Origin: Paragonimus westermani | Taxonomy: Eukaryota; Platyhelminthes; Trematoda; Plagiorchiida; Troglotrematidae | Direction of reading: 5' to 3' | NCBI GenBank assembly: GCA_008508345.1 | Contig: QNGE01000767.1 | Span: 93,361-157,360, forward strand | Length of the DNA: 64,000 nucleotides | Part shown: positions 12,747 through 23,873 of the stretch, in pieces | Numbering within the stretch: the stretch's first letter is position 1 | Layout: the number at the start of each line of letters is the position of its first letter | Translations under genes and position numbers: made by a program | The notes under the pieces: generated by a model | What the model was told of the DNA's origin: nothing | Database searches by the model: none | What the model saw: only the letters and a program-made list of their open reading frames with translations

Positions 12747-13510
12747 TCAGCGGGCGACATTGTTTTACTTAGCCCCTCTACCGAAGACACGCAGACTATG
12801 CTGAACAAGGTGAGTGACCGGGCAGATTTGTATGGAATGCGCTTCGCACCTTCAAAGTGCAGTGCTGCTTCAAGACTGGAGCATTTCCACCCCTACTTTC
12901 TTTATTGCAGGTAATCCGCTTGCGACTGTTTCTCATACTTGGGTAGCATTATCTCGTCAGCCTGTACTAATGCTCATGAGATATCAGTGAGGATAGCAAA
13001 AACACGAGTTGCCTTTGCCAAACTGCGTCATCTGTGGCGTCGGAAAGACGTTCGGTTGTCGCTGACAGGAAGGGTATATAACGCCCGTGTGCGTTCCATT
13101 TTGCTGTATGGCTCTGTTTGACCACCGTTGTTTTCGTCAATTAGCCCACATTAAATGGGCTGATCGCGTGAGCAATGTGGCAGTTCGCCGGCGCGTATTC
13201 CGGAACGTTCGGGACGCGCGATCATTTGGTCAGCTAATTACGTTGCACAGCTTGCGATGGTTGGGTCACGTGCTCCGTATGCCAGCTGAGCGTTTACCGT
13301 ACCGGGCATTATATAATGAGGGCACTAGCGATTGGGTTAAACCGCGTGGTGGTCAAGCACCAATGTGGGCACGAAATATGAAGACCTTGGCCGCTTCATT
13401 GAGCAAAGTGGTCAGGCATCGCCCACCTGGATGAAGTCCTCGTGATCACTCAAACCGCTGGTTAGACACGCTTTTCGAGATGGCGATGTGTCGTAGTCAA
13501 TGGCCTACTT
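12747..13510 (+). pseudogene. LINE retrotransposon reverse transcriptase C-terminal fragment
   Basis: This is the C-terminal part of a non-LTR retrotransposon polymerase. SAGDIVLLSP at 12747-12776 sits where the catalytic F/Y-A-D-D box should be, with the first Asp changed to Gly. The same frame continues with the family blocks LYGMRFAPSKC, FSYLGSIISS and AFAKLRHLWRRKD. A TAA interrupts the frame near 12914. A frameshift near 13115 follows LLYGS. The next frame gives LRWLGHVLRMPAERLPYRAL and RGGQAPMWARNMKTL. TGA at 13432 replaces the Trp expected after PPG, and SPRDHSNRWLDTLFEMAMC continues in the same frame beyond it. The clade (RTE-like or CR1-like) is not settled. The element is clearly dead. 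Confidence 0.82.
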
Positions 13511-13996
13511 GTTTCCACACCATTTCTATACCATTTTCCACATCTGTTTCCATTTTAGGCACAAGATTTTCCATTACGTGCTAAAGCAAATCACTTTGGT
13601 GCATTAGAATTTCCACCTTAGATTCTTGGACGTGACGGCAAGAACGCGATTGGCCCAACTAACCGTAAGGGACGACCAATCTTAATTAGAGTGCTTCGCA
13701 TTGGCTACTTTGGTAGAGGAAGTGGTTTGGGTTAATCGAGGGGTGTCAACGGATTTGCTTAATGAGAACGGGGTTAGCGGCCAAAGTGGAGCACAGATCA
13801 CCTGACCCTGTTCCTACTAATTCATCAAACCGCTGACCGTATTGGTTCCTTTGACAGGTAAAGGGTTGCGAGTGGTTAGGGGTGTCTGTGAATCTCACGT
13901 CCAATAGGCGTGAGCTTTGGGGTCGTGGTAGACTTCGAGCTTTGATGTGAGAGTTAACCAGTTTGTGAGAACATTTTCATTAGTTCTCTCACATAC

Positions 13997-15022
13997 ATGG
14001 CTGGCGGACGCAAGTACACTTGCGTCAGTCCCGAAACACGCAGACGTATTATCGAAGCATTTGAAAGGGGTGATGACTGGCGCACGGTTGCCCTTCTGAA
14101 CGGAGTCAAGTGTAATACCGCTTACAAGTGGCTACATGTGGATTGCATCAGTTATGAGGCTCAGCCTCGTAAAGGACACAGAAGCAAGATTCTGACAGAA
14201 TCAGAGATCGACATGTTGCTGGAGTGGATTTCCGTGGACCCAACGATTACACTGCAATTTTTGAGACTGCGCGTGAAGGCTGAGTTTGAGAAAGAGTTGT
14301 CGACCACAACGATTAGTCGATACTTGGATGGCCGGTGCATAACTGTCAAGAAACTGCGCCAAGTACCCATCGGTATGAACTCAAATGAGAATTTGGAGTT
14401 ACGGCGACTGTTTGCATATCGACTGATGGAGTGCTATGCAAATGCCAAGACTATTTGCTGGATAGATGAGACAAACTTCAATTTGTTCTGTACAAGGTCA
14501 ATGGGACGTTCATTAAAAGGGACGAGAGCGTGCGTCTCTGTAACAAACAGCCGAGGCCGTAATCTTCATTTGATTGGAGCTATGACACCAACCTCGATAG
14601 TAGGCTATACGACGAGGCGGGGAGCATACAACAGCAACGATTGCAAGGGCTGGCTGCGAACCCTGCTAGATCAGATGAAGATCAGTACACCCATGTCAAA
14701 CATTGTGCTGATATGCGACAACGCACCGTGTCACACCGATCTGGAAAGTGTGTTTGCTGAGGAGTTATACAATGGAGGACGAATCTTACGATTGGCACCC
14801 TATTCACCAATGCTGAATCCAACTGAGAATGTCTGGAGCATGGTGAAAGCAAGAGTTAAAAGACAGCTGCAGATGCACCACGAGACAATAATAACCGGAG
14901 ATCCTCAGGGTGTGCAAAGTCAACAGGAGTGGAGAATGCGGGCACTGGAAAGAGTAGTCATGTCTGCTATGTGCGACGTCACCGGAGACCATTGCGCTAG
15001 CTTCGTTCGTCACGTGGAATGA
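13997..15022 (+). CDS. IS630/Tc1/mariner superfamily DDE transposase, intact
   Basis: This 341-residue cut-and-paste transposase has no stop or frameshift. Residues about 12-47 form a helix-turn-helix (PETRRRIIEAFERG onward, ending TAYKWL). A second DNA-binding-like helical segment spans about 65-112. The DDE_3 catalytic domain begins near 150: D157 in CWIDETNFNL, D241 in LICDNAPCH and E277 in SPMLNPTENVW. There are 35 residues between the second Asp and the Glu, so DD35E by direct count. The length fits the superfamily. The ATG at 13997 is chosen because the domain starts at once and the relic copy at 45660 diverges at the same point. All catalytic residues remain, so the protein may be functional, although element ends were not found. 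Confidence 0.9.
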   Translation: MAGGRKYTCVSPETRRRIIEAFERGDDWRTVALLNGVKCNTAYKWLHVDCISYEAQPRKGHRSKILTESEIDMLLEWISVDPTITLQFLRLRVKAEFEKELSTTTISRYLDGRCITVKKLRQVPIGMNSNENLELRRLFAYRLMECYANAKTICWIDETNFNLFCTRSMGRSLKGTRACVSVTNSRGRNLHLIGAMTPTSIVGYTTRRGAYNSNDCKGWLRTLLDQMKISTPMSNIVLICDNAPCHTDLESVFAEELYNGGRILRLAPYSPMLNPTENVWSMVKARVKRQLQMHHETIITGDPQGVQSQQEWRMRALERVVMSAMCDVTGDHCASFVRHVE

Positions 15023-15110
15023 TGCTGTATGCAGGCCATGAACGTTGAAACGGTTGAGGTGAGCGGCGGTCCGAACCACAGTACCTTTTGGTCAGGCTCA
15101 TGGCTTTTAT

Positions 15111-15142
15111 GGTGATGATTATGATGATGATGATGATGATGT
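15111..15142 (+). repeat. GAT/ATG trinucleotide microsatellite
   Basis: There are about ten near-perfect GAT units with one interruption (GATTAT), just downstream of the transposase stop. It may be part of the transposon 3' end or a later expansion. Confidence 0.85.
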
Positions 15143-15319
15143 TGAAGCATGTTTCACTCATAAAAGTACCATCACAACTGAACATCTGCAGGCTCTGGAA
15201 ACGCCTCGTGGACTTGTGGGTGTATTTTTATATGTGACTTACTCCATCATGTGACTGTAAATTGGTTAGCAAAGAAAATTGAGCCAGTTTTTTAAAACAT
15301 ATATACTCGTCGTCTGCGT

Positions 15320-16490
15320 AGTATTTTCGATTTTGTCGCAAATAAGTAAATGCCTTCCTCAGATGTTTCTTCGCTAGTCACAAACATCCCTCTGGTAGGG
15401 ACCATCACATTCACACGTAAATACCTCGAGCAATCCAGCAACCGAATCTGCATACCAAAATTATTGTTTAAAGAGGTCCTGTTGCGCCGTAAATTTAATA
15501 TACTTTTCAAGTTTGACGATGAGTTGTCTTGTCAAAATAACAGATTCGCGATGGGGTCCTCATCAAACCCATTATTGGTGGATATTTTCATGAGCAATTT
15601 ACAAAGTCAACAGGTGAACCCTACTACGGAGAACATGTGTGAGTGAACGATGAGTAGATGACATTTTGCCCTACTTAGCTCGGACCAGGATCTAACCGAG
15701 GTCGTGCCAACCTTCAGTCGAGCACATACTTCAAACGCATTCATTTGTGAAACGGAGTCGAGGTACCTATTCCATTTTCTAGTCTGAATAGACAACTAGA
15801 TGGAACTCTGCACCACTCGGTTCATCGCGACACTGTGGATTGGGCAATACACATGTTTAACAGTTTTGTATTGCTCAAACACGACCGTAGCCTTGTTCGA
15901 TGTCTTATCAACACAGTGGGGAAAGTTTGTTCTACAAGGACAGCATAACAGGAATGAGAACAATCGCTTATGCGCCAAATTAAAATGGCTATCCCGACAG
16001 CCTTATAGCCCGGAACTTGGAAACCATTAAGTCGAATGATCTGTTCTCCGTGGTGTGATACTACGACTGAAAGGCTGGAACGTCAGCTGTGTAAGACCGT
16101 TGGGCGCACCTTCCAGACGGGAACATTACGGCCCTGGTTCACTAATTCGCCCTTAATTGATTTGAGCTTGAAGGACAAAGTGTCTGTCTCTAATCAAAGT
16201 ATGCTTGTGTGTTCTTTTCTCTTTGATGTACTGCGGAATATGTGGATCGGACGAATAGGCGTTTGTCCAAACGTATCAAAAAATACCATCCTGTCTGACA
16301 GGAGGACAGTCTGTCCAAAACCATTAATAGCTCAGTAGTTGCACATCTCACCGATACGGACAACCGCGTTGACCGAAAGCAGACCTTAGGCATAGTTTGA
16401 AAAACCCTTGCAAACCACCACATGCTGGCCAAACAGTGAAAACCAGCCATTGCAGAGTCTAATGTTATTGAACTACGCAATCCGGTACTT
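15320..16490 (+). pseudogene. Decayed Penelope-like element: RT plus GIY-YIG region
   Basis: Penelope blocks appear in order. SSDVSSLVTNIPL (15356-15394) matches the family FDVxSLFTNxP block. FAMGSSSNPLLVDIFMSNL (15547-15603) matches G-x-AMGSPLSPxLADIFM. VDDI (15654-15665) is the catalytic box, preceded by an in-frame TGA at 15651. In a shifted frame, HHSVHRDTVDWAIHMFNSFV (from about 15811) fits the fingers-to-thumb region. From 16150, KDKVSVSNQSMLVCSFLFD and WIGRIG correspond to the linker and the start of the GIY-YIG endonuclease. IAESNVIELRNPVLCSQ near 16450 is the C-terminal block. Several frameshifts and stops show it cannot be expressed as one protein. Confidence 0.75.
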
Positions 16491-17184
16491 TGTTCTCAAA
16501 AGAATCCTGTAAAACTTCACACTTGTCGTGGCCACAATTCACGTCGCTGAAATCGACCTCGATTCCCTTGACCTAACTCAGCAGATCTCGAAAACATTCA
16601 TCAAAAACACCAAGTCGTCGCTTATGTGACTCAACCCATTGATCTGGAATTTCGTACCCTACCATACAGACCACTGGAGGTTTTCTAAATACTGGCTTAT
16701 TTTTGTCGAGCATGTATAACTCTACTGATCTGATCAGGAATTATTGAAAACAGTTGGCCGTCACCAGTGTTTTGGAAATAGTTATGACCGCAGTTTTCCA
16801 ACTTTGCTGCCTGTGGTGGTGGGGTACTCAAAATTTACAGACTGCTAGCAATTTTTTGAAGTATATCCCAAGTTCAGACGATTTATCGTGGACGACTTCA
16901 GGCGCCTAAAACTAAACGGAGCCAATCTCGCGTGGATAGAGAGTTCGGTGCTCGAATTTGAATAGCGTTGATCGCTTAGTATAGATCAACAACGCAGTTA
17001 TCTGAGATGCCACGTTCTACGGTTGGAAGAATACTCTGATCTCTCCGGCCATTACCAAATTCGAACCGATGTTTAAATATGCACAATGTTTCAAAGCAGC
17101 AACCAACTAACGTGAGTAAGAAGCGTTTGGTCCAGCCAGCGCACAACCATACATCACTTCTAAATCAGAGGAACAACCTAACAC
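16491..17184. other. No gene recognised
   Basis: No domain, RNA gene or repeat family was recognised here between the Penelope relic and a small SINE fragment. Confidence 0.3.
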
Positions 17185-17255
17185 GTGATCTCTGATCTGA
17201 ACGCTCAGCCAAGTTCACTTGTGAATACGACGAATCTAACTGTTCTACTAGTAAA
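17185..17255 (-). mobile_element. SINE leader fragment
   Basis: TCTGATCTGAACGCTCAGCC and the following CACTTGTGAA match the leader of the 11291-11722 SINE (minus orientation, 11555-11610 there) by eye. Neither the tRNA-like boxes nor the ribozyme can be read. It is a short diverged fragment. Confidence 0.5.
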
Positions 17256-20200
17256 CTTTGTGATGTATATAAGCGAATTTGATGTTCATTATCTATCTGC
17301 AAGTAAACTATCGACATCAATCAGCACTGACTATAACCCAATGTGATTAAACATTTGCAAATTACATGCACTTTTAATAACAAGAAATTCCAAGCAAAAA
17401 TGTTGCACAACCTTGACGAAGATCACATGAGATGAATAAAATACAATTGTTACACTTCTGCTGGTGACCACATGTCATTCCCAATTTACTGTTCAGGAAC
17501 ACTGTACTCAAATTTTTTACCTGCATTCGTATCACACTTCGATACTTGTGTTCTTCAAATGTTTATTGAAGTTTCACCAATGAGCCGTATTTAACTGAGT
17601 TCAGTAACTGGTTTCACCTTGACTGTCAGAACCTGATTGGTTCAGAGAAAAACAACTAAGTCGTCTGGTTTTCGAATTTTAACGTGTTACCATTAAGTGT
17701 CAGTTTTAAGCAAACGGTAGACAGAAGAACAGATGCCATCATACGGAAAAATAGACTCAATATATAAGTCAAGTTGTATAGCTTTCGGGTAGGCAATTGA
17801 ACGTTCTCAACAAATCTTCCGTTCAAAGTTTTATCACATGTTCACAGTTTCTTTCAGCGTTTTAGATCAATGTTGTTGTCCGGCTTAGTATAACTTGGTA
17901 CACTTTTTCGACTTGATTAATTTGAATGTTCCGGGAGGTTCTTACTATAATCTGTCTAAATTTTGTACAAAATAGGTGACTGTAAAGCATAAAGTACTGC
18001 TTTTAGTGGGCTTGTTAGAAATATTTTTAAGGATCTATGCCAGCGGATCTCGGAGACATAGGTAATGATTTATTAAGACCTGTCTACTTTTGCGAACTAT
18101 CTAACCCAAGCACTGGCGCACACACAGTTTAGTGAGAGAAACTTTCATTCTTTTGTGACTCATGTTGTACTGTCTGTTAACACCGACAGGGGAAACTTGG
18201 TAAATGCTCCCGATGAGTCGTTCCGTTTGAGTGAAACGGTAGGTGTCGAGAAATGGTTGCACTGTGCATTCAAACTGCATAAGAGCTTTGGAACTAAAAC
18301 CCCTTTAGGTTGCTGTGTAAAACAAAATTGATTTCATTTGCAACTTCCACTAGTGCCTCAGTGTTGAAGATACCAGTTTCGACTGAAAATGGCTACTGAA
18401 TAATAGCGCCGAAGAAACATTAAAAAATTTTCAGGTCGCTTCAATCAATCAAGTTCTTCAGACGCTTCATTAGAAAAAACTGGGTACCCACCAAACCCTA
18501 GACTAATATGTCTCCCGAGAAAACCGTCCGCTGGTGGGTAGTTGTTGATTGAGTTTGTGAGTAAACAACTAATGTTATGTCTTTTTGAAGTCTTCGCCTG
18601 TTGTGCTCCCCCATTTTAGTGAATACCCTTGCCTGAGTGAGGAATAAACATCCTTATTCCATAGATTAGTCAGCTTGCCAATAGAATACTAATGTTGGTT
18701 TCCCGTTGTGCACCTGAACTCAATCATAAGACGCATACCGCTATTGGTCGTTAACGAATGGTCGAGACTAATGCTAGTGGGTTTTTCAGTAGTAAAATCT
18801 TGTTCTTATCTAATTGCATCAAACAAGCTCGTTGTTCGAGTTCAAAATCTCAACTTCAAAAGAAAACCGGAAATTTGTATGTTTAACTGAAATGAAGGAA
18901 ACTATTTTTCATAATCTGTTGAATAGATGTCAACACATGCTAACATATGAACTACACCGTGTAACGACCAAACGTTCTCAGATGAGTTGTGGTGGAGTTA
19001 GACATAAGGCTGCTTATCACATAATATGATGAACACGTAACCCGGTTAATCATTCTACTTGAGAGTACTGTCGGTTGAGTGGTCGGCAGAAATGAAGTCT
19101 TTTTGTGAAGCAGTAGTCTAAACTCTATGTTAGGGTGCTTCGCACTTCAGATAGTGATCTGTGGCTAGCCACGGTAACAGTTCTGAACAACAGGAAACGT
19201 GCATGCATCCACTACTTAAGTGTGCCTGTTCTACTTCTGATTACGCGGACAACTCAGCGGTGGGGCCAAGGGAGAATGATGTGAATGTTAAATTGCAATA
19301 CAATTAATGCAAAGAATCTTTCGGAAAGGTTGTTAGTTAAAAAGATTTAATCAGCTTAGACAGACCAAACTACGTAAGTTTTACTGAAATAGAACGCTGT
19401 TAGTTTCCGGCATCGTTGTTCTGAAACAGGCCTGGCAATTTTAGTGGTGGTCCTGTGATTGTTATCAAATGGTCACGGACAACTAGTAAATTCACCGTAA
19501 ACAAATGGCTTTGGTAACTCTTTCTGGAAAAACCCGCCCACAGAATGATGGTCCATGTTTGTGCTCTAGCTCCGTTAATATGTGTTTCTGCTGCCGAAGA
19601 ATTACAGATGAATTGTAATACAACCTATCGCATTTAATATCTATAGAGCTGGTGACCATCGACAGCTGAGTAACTCATCGAAACAGTAGGAAGATAAAGG
19701 TTGTAGTATGTTAAAATTTCGATTTATCTCCTCACCCGCATATTAACAACAAATATATGTAACAGATATGTAGATTACCACCAGCTCGCTCGATGACTGT
19801 TGAGGTGCTCAGTGGAGTTCGAAGATTACTGTCACCCCATTGCTCAAAGGGCTCATTCAAGTTAGCAAAATTTTGAGAGAGGTTTCTGCCAGTCCAAAAG
19901 TTATCTAATCTGTCAGTGTGCGGACAATGTTTACTGACGCTCTCTTTTACATGAACGTAAATCTTCTTCGTGATTTTATATCATTTCTAACCATCCTCTT
20001 TCGCACGGTTTTCTCAGAAATCTCGTTTCACTGTGTGTAGAAAGTATGTGGCTTGAGTTTTAAAAATCTGCATCTAATTAATTGGACTAGACGGCTTTGG
20101 ACGACTCAGTAAGTTGAACACTAACGAAACATTCCGTCGGAATGATCGGGAGACAACTCATTGATAATATTTCCATGATTGCTTTACACGAGAGGTATGT

Positions 20201-21375
20201 TGATAATAGTCAAATTTTGCCGAGATTGATTTTCAGTTGTCTAGCTTCACAACCATAATCTACGGGTAGGCTATAATAGAAACATGATTTGACAGAGTCC
20301 GATGAATTTGCACAGATGACCGGATAACATGAAAAGAATTTTTGTCAGATTAATTACTTGTTAACAGACACACGTATGTTATTATCTCTGTTCATGGCAA
20401 GAAAAAGGCGGGTAGACTTACAGTTCACTCGGGAAGGAAAAATAGAGTGTTCCTAACAATACAGTTCAGAACAACTTGTTTTACCGCTTTGATGATTTAC
20501 AGGGTTCAGTCCGCACAAACCCTGTAGTTGAGTTGTGCCATTTGACATCAACTCGGGGAGTAAGTCGCTGAAACTGTCTCACAAATTACCCTGTCTCACA
20601 AATCGTTTGTCGATTAACTTGCATCCGTTTTGGCAGTTACATGGGCAGAATGGACCGGTGCTTTCGTCAGTGAATGATGGAAAACCTTCCAAAATGAGCT
20701 ATTCAGTCTGCTGCCCGGACGAACACTTAAACGAAGAGCCGAATGCGCAACCGCGAGACATATCATGATGGAAAGTCACAAGATCGACCCGACCGGATCA
20801 TTCGTTTTGTTGATAGAACACCCGAATCACAAAGTTTCGGCCATCAGTGAAACTGTGTTGTGTGCGTAAAAGTTAACGTTTCACGTCGTCCGCCTCCCGT
20901 GGTAGCGGCCATTTGGCTGAAAATTCACTCTGTTCAACTATTGTTGCCAAGACCTCTCGTTGGAAATTTTAACATCCCGCAATGTTTATCTTCTTGCTGT
21001 TTTGAAGAACTGTATGAACAGCACGCAATGCTTTAAACTTCAGTAACTATTCAAATTCCGTCTATTTTCGTATTGTTGGGTTGCGTATTGATAATAGCGT
21101 CTTCAATGTAAATTTAAAATGCAATGAAATCTAACACACCATGAGGAGGATCGTCGGCTTTGCACAACTTACATGGACAAACTGGCCCAGACTTACTGTA
21201 CCTTACACTCATCAGTGTAAAACTACTTGTTCAACCTTAAAAAATCGGCAGTTTGAAACCGTTGAAGATGGTTATTCTGAAGATACCACCGCAAGGCAGA
21301 GTTAATTATGGTCTAAATATAAGATCTATAAACTGTTTGGAGCGTGAGTGAACCGATAACCTTCTGTGCTAAAGG
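17256..21375. other. Long stretch with no recognised gene
   Basis: Frames are short and none shows a known domain. I saw no tRNA, array or terminal repeat. A short direct repeat (CTGTCTCACAAAT) occurs at about 20575 and 20592. The 78-codon frame at 20535-20768 is open but has no clear splice sites. Confidence 0.3.
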
Positions 21376-21921
21376 CTAAACATGTCGCGTTTGAGCTGTT
21401 ACGTACTTACTATCAACAAGTTCAGTATTCAACCATAATTGAAGGCAACAGCTTCTGCTGCTGCTGGCACTGAGAAAAAAGTGAAAACACGAATTTAAAT
21501 GTAGAGAAGCAGCAAATAATGAAAGCCACTGCAAATTGGACCCCAGAAAAGTGTGAAGGAAGAACAAACAACCATGCCAGATATTTTTTCCAAACGAAGG
21601 TGTGTAATGGATGAAGAACTTTCCGGTTGAAAAAGAAGACCAACCGAAANAACATGTCGCGTTTGAGCTGTTACGTACTTACTATCAACAAGCTCAGTAT
21701 TCAACCATAATTGAAGGCGACAGCTTCTGCTGCTGTTGGCACTGAGAAAAAAGTGAAAAACGAATTTAAAGGTATAGAAGAAGCAAATAATGAAAGCTAC
21801 TGCAAATTGGACCCAAGAAATGTGTGAAAAAAGAACAAGCAACCATGCCAGATATTTTTTTCCAAACAAAGGTGTGTAATGGATGAAGAATTTTCCGGTT
21901 GAAAAATAAGACCAACCGAAA
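21376..21921. repeat. Two-copy 272-bp tandem duplication with N at junction
   Basis: A unit beginning CATGTCGCGTTTGAGCTG occurs at 21381 and again at 21653 (period 272). The copies differ at perhaps 5 percent of positions by substitutions and small indels. The single undetermined base at 21650 lies exactly at the junction. The minus strand stays open across parts of both copies with hydrophobic translations, which I take as chance. The arrangement may be a true duplication or two haplotype copies joined by the assembler. Confidence 0.85.
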
Positions 21922-21952
21922 TTGCTTATAGAAATGAACAAAACATCCACAG

Positions 21953-22141
21953 ACCGTGAACAGGTCATCACCTGGCTTTAGTGCTGCTCCTGTCAATTAT
22001 CAATGTTCAAAGCGAACAGTGCGCAGGTTAGCAGACTCCGCTGACATACTAACTAGTGGCCTATCCAGCGAACACTTTACACCTTTATTACTTCAGTTAT
22101 TCGCTGAGAACTACCACATTTCTCAAACATATGACGATTGA
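21953..22141 (+). CDS. Possible exon, C-terminal-looking
   Basis: After the acceptor CATCCACAG the frame reads TVNRSSPGFSAAPVNYQCSK onward and includes ADSADILTSGLSSEHFTPLL and LQLFAENYHISQTYDD before TGA. The composition is protein-like. No donor follows before the stop, so it could be the last exon of an upstream gene, or an exon of the long gene with a donor I missed. No family was recognised. Confidence 0.35.
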   Translation, partial: TVNRSSPGFSAAPVNYQCSKRTVRRLADSADILTSGLSSEHFTPLLLQLFAENYHISQTYDD

Positions 22142-22279
22142 CTATTGCTTTGTTCGCACAGGTATTTTCTGTCGGCTAACTGACGGAGACGGGGGTTGCG
22201 AATGGACAATCTCTGATCCATAGACCCAATAAGAACGCTCGCACGTACTGTAAAACTTGACGTCTGTACGATATCACAG

Positions 22280-23739
22280 ATGATAAAAGTTGGTATGTTT
22301 GTTACGTGCTTTTTTGTCCTGGTTGAAACCTCATCCTATTCATTACAATCTGATAAGATGAAATTATCCAGCTCGAAGTAGCCAGCGACCACCTCAAGTG
22401 GCCTGTCTGCAATAAAGAAAATGGGACCGGTGCACAGTACAAACCATACAGATTTACTCAGCCACTCAACCTGTTCTGCATGGTCTGCATTTTTTTTCGA
22501 AAACGGACAGGGTAAAGCAATATCTTCCGCAATGCCATGACCGTCTTTTCATCCGGCAGGAGTTTCACTGCGGATTCTTCAGAACCACCTCGTAGTCCTT
22601 CTTGAATATCCTCAATCGTACAGTTCAGAAGGAAAAAAGAGATCGGAAACCGCCGCCGAACACACTTTAAAGTGTAGAGTGCGTGAGTTAGGTGCCTTTA
22701 AATGTACACTGTGCACTAAGAATGGATACAAAACAACTTTCCCAAATTGACCTATTCCTCACAGACTGCTTTCCAGGTGGTCAGCTGTGGAGGGCATGTA
22801 AGGAAATCGAATCAAACGCAATATTCAGACTCAAACTTATCACGACGGTCGCATGAGGAAAGGGGTGAGGACACTCCTTTTTGTTTGTTCATACAAGTGA
22901 ACGATTAGTACATTTGCGGGGTTTATATGGTTTTCTCTGTGCTCCAGACGTCGTCGCATTATGGGGCCCTTAAGCAATTTGAATGCAGTAGAGACGAGAA
23001 TAATTCTTTCGAGATTGCCAAGCAAAAAATGTTAATTACTGCCGATATAAAACATTTCTTCGGTATCTGTTCAGGCCTTCATGTGGAAACAAAATTCCTG
23101 TCAATGCAGACCTTCGTCTCTATGAAGCAAAACCAACGGGAGGTAAGAACCTGCGCTTTTACAGTACTCCTATAGTTTCAACCCTTGAGCCTCTTCAGTT
23201 TTTAGAGAAAGATCGTCGGCAACAACAAACTTAACTCCGCACTTTCCACAATCCAGTTATGAAGCAGCTGACTCAGGCTGGTTGAACTGTTCTTCATAGC
23301 GCGTTCGGCCTACTTTTCTAGATCACCGCGACACACACTGTTCAAATATTAGCCCATCAAAAGCAACAGAGAAAACAGCACTCGGATATTTACTGAGTAA
23401 AATATATCTTTCATCCCTCTGACCTACCCAGCCGAAAACGTCACACGGTCTACATATAAGCAGTTTATAGGTTGACATTTGAGTTCACGACGACCCTCCT
23501 AATAGTTTCAGCCATAGGATTGCGGGAAACTTCTTCGTACGTCCTGTTTATACAACAGTCAACCAAAACAGTCCCCTTCAGAAGAGTTGCGTATTGCAGC
23601 TATAATGTATGTTTGCATCACTTTACTGTTGTGGCCTTGGCGGTTCAAATGTCAGTGTCATTTGATAGGCTTCCGTATAATTTTATCCTCCAGTGTACAA
23701 TTGAGCTGTTTGCGCTTGCGACAGATCTCCAAGCAAATG
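22280..23739 (+). CDS. Exon chain of an unidentified multi-exon gene (5' part)
   Basis: Nine plus-strand exons bounded by AG/GT sites are proposed: 22280-22292 (ATG ATA AAA GTT G), 22358-22511, 22560-22671, 22765-22797, 22989-23062, 23110-23142, 23199-23288, 23512-23606 and 23694-23739. Junction phases agree except at one place: the T8 run at 22490-22497 leaves the second exon one base out of phase. Legible peptides include EIIQLEVASDHLKWPVCNKE, VSLRILQNHLVVLLEYPQSY, LLSRWSAVEGIRDENNSFEI, AKQKMLITADIKHFFDLRLY and TIELFALATDLQAN. Introns are tiny (47-65 bp) to about 220 bp. The donor after 23288 (TGTTCT) is weak. I do not recognise the protein; the Leu-rich helical character could fit a helical-repeat protein, which is a guess. 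The first exon may be the start, because it opens with ATG right after an acceptor, but more upstream exons are possible. Confidence 0.65.
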
Positions 23740-23832
23740 GTAGAACTAGTATTCAGAACTACTGACAGAGGAGCCGTATATACACAACTTTAGGCTGAAC
23801 TGGAGATAGAATACTGCTTGTTCACTTAGCAC

Positions 23833-23873
23833 CCGATGATTAATTGATTCCTCCTAAAGGAAAGCGAAACGTC
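23833..23873 (+). ncRNA. Possible degenerate hammerhead-like motif
   Basis: CGATGA at 23834, then a hairpin TTCCT / AGGAA around 23848-23862, then GCGAAACGTC resemble the hammerhead core order (CTGATGA, stem II, GAAAC, GTC). Extra bases separate the first core from the hairpin, and stem I is not evident. At best it is a relic. Confidence 0.2.

Larger units (their letters stand above)
13524..15145 (+). mobile_element. IS630/Tc1/mariner-type DNA transposon
   Basis: The element surrounds an intact transposase gene. Its minimum left extent is inferred from a decayed second copy at 45241-45755, which is alignable from about 13524 through the start of the transposase, so roughly 470 bp of 5' non-coding DNA travelled with the gene. 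The right limit is uncertain; a GAT microsatellite (15111-15142) follows the gene. I did not find convincing terminal inverted repeats or TA target duplications, so the boundaries are approximate. It lies directly downstream of the dead LINE and upstream of a dead Penelope element. Confidence 0.6.

Noticed and set aside
14161..15185. Minus-strand open frames inside the transposase gene
   Set aside because: They overlap the intact transposase on the other strand and have no recognisable domain; they are antisense shadows.
21422..21971. Minus-strand open frame rich in Phe/Leu across the tandem duplication
   Set aside because: It is the reverse of a purine-rich repeat and contains the N. The hydrophobic translation follows from AAA/GAA-rich plus-strand DNA, and no splice or conservation evidence supports it.
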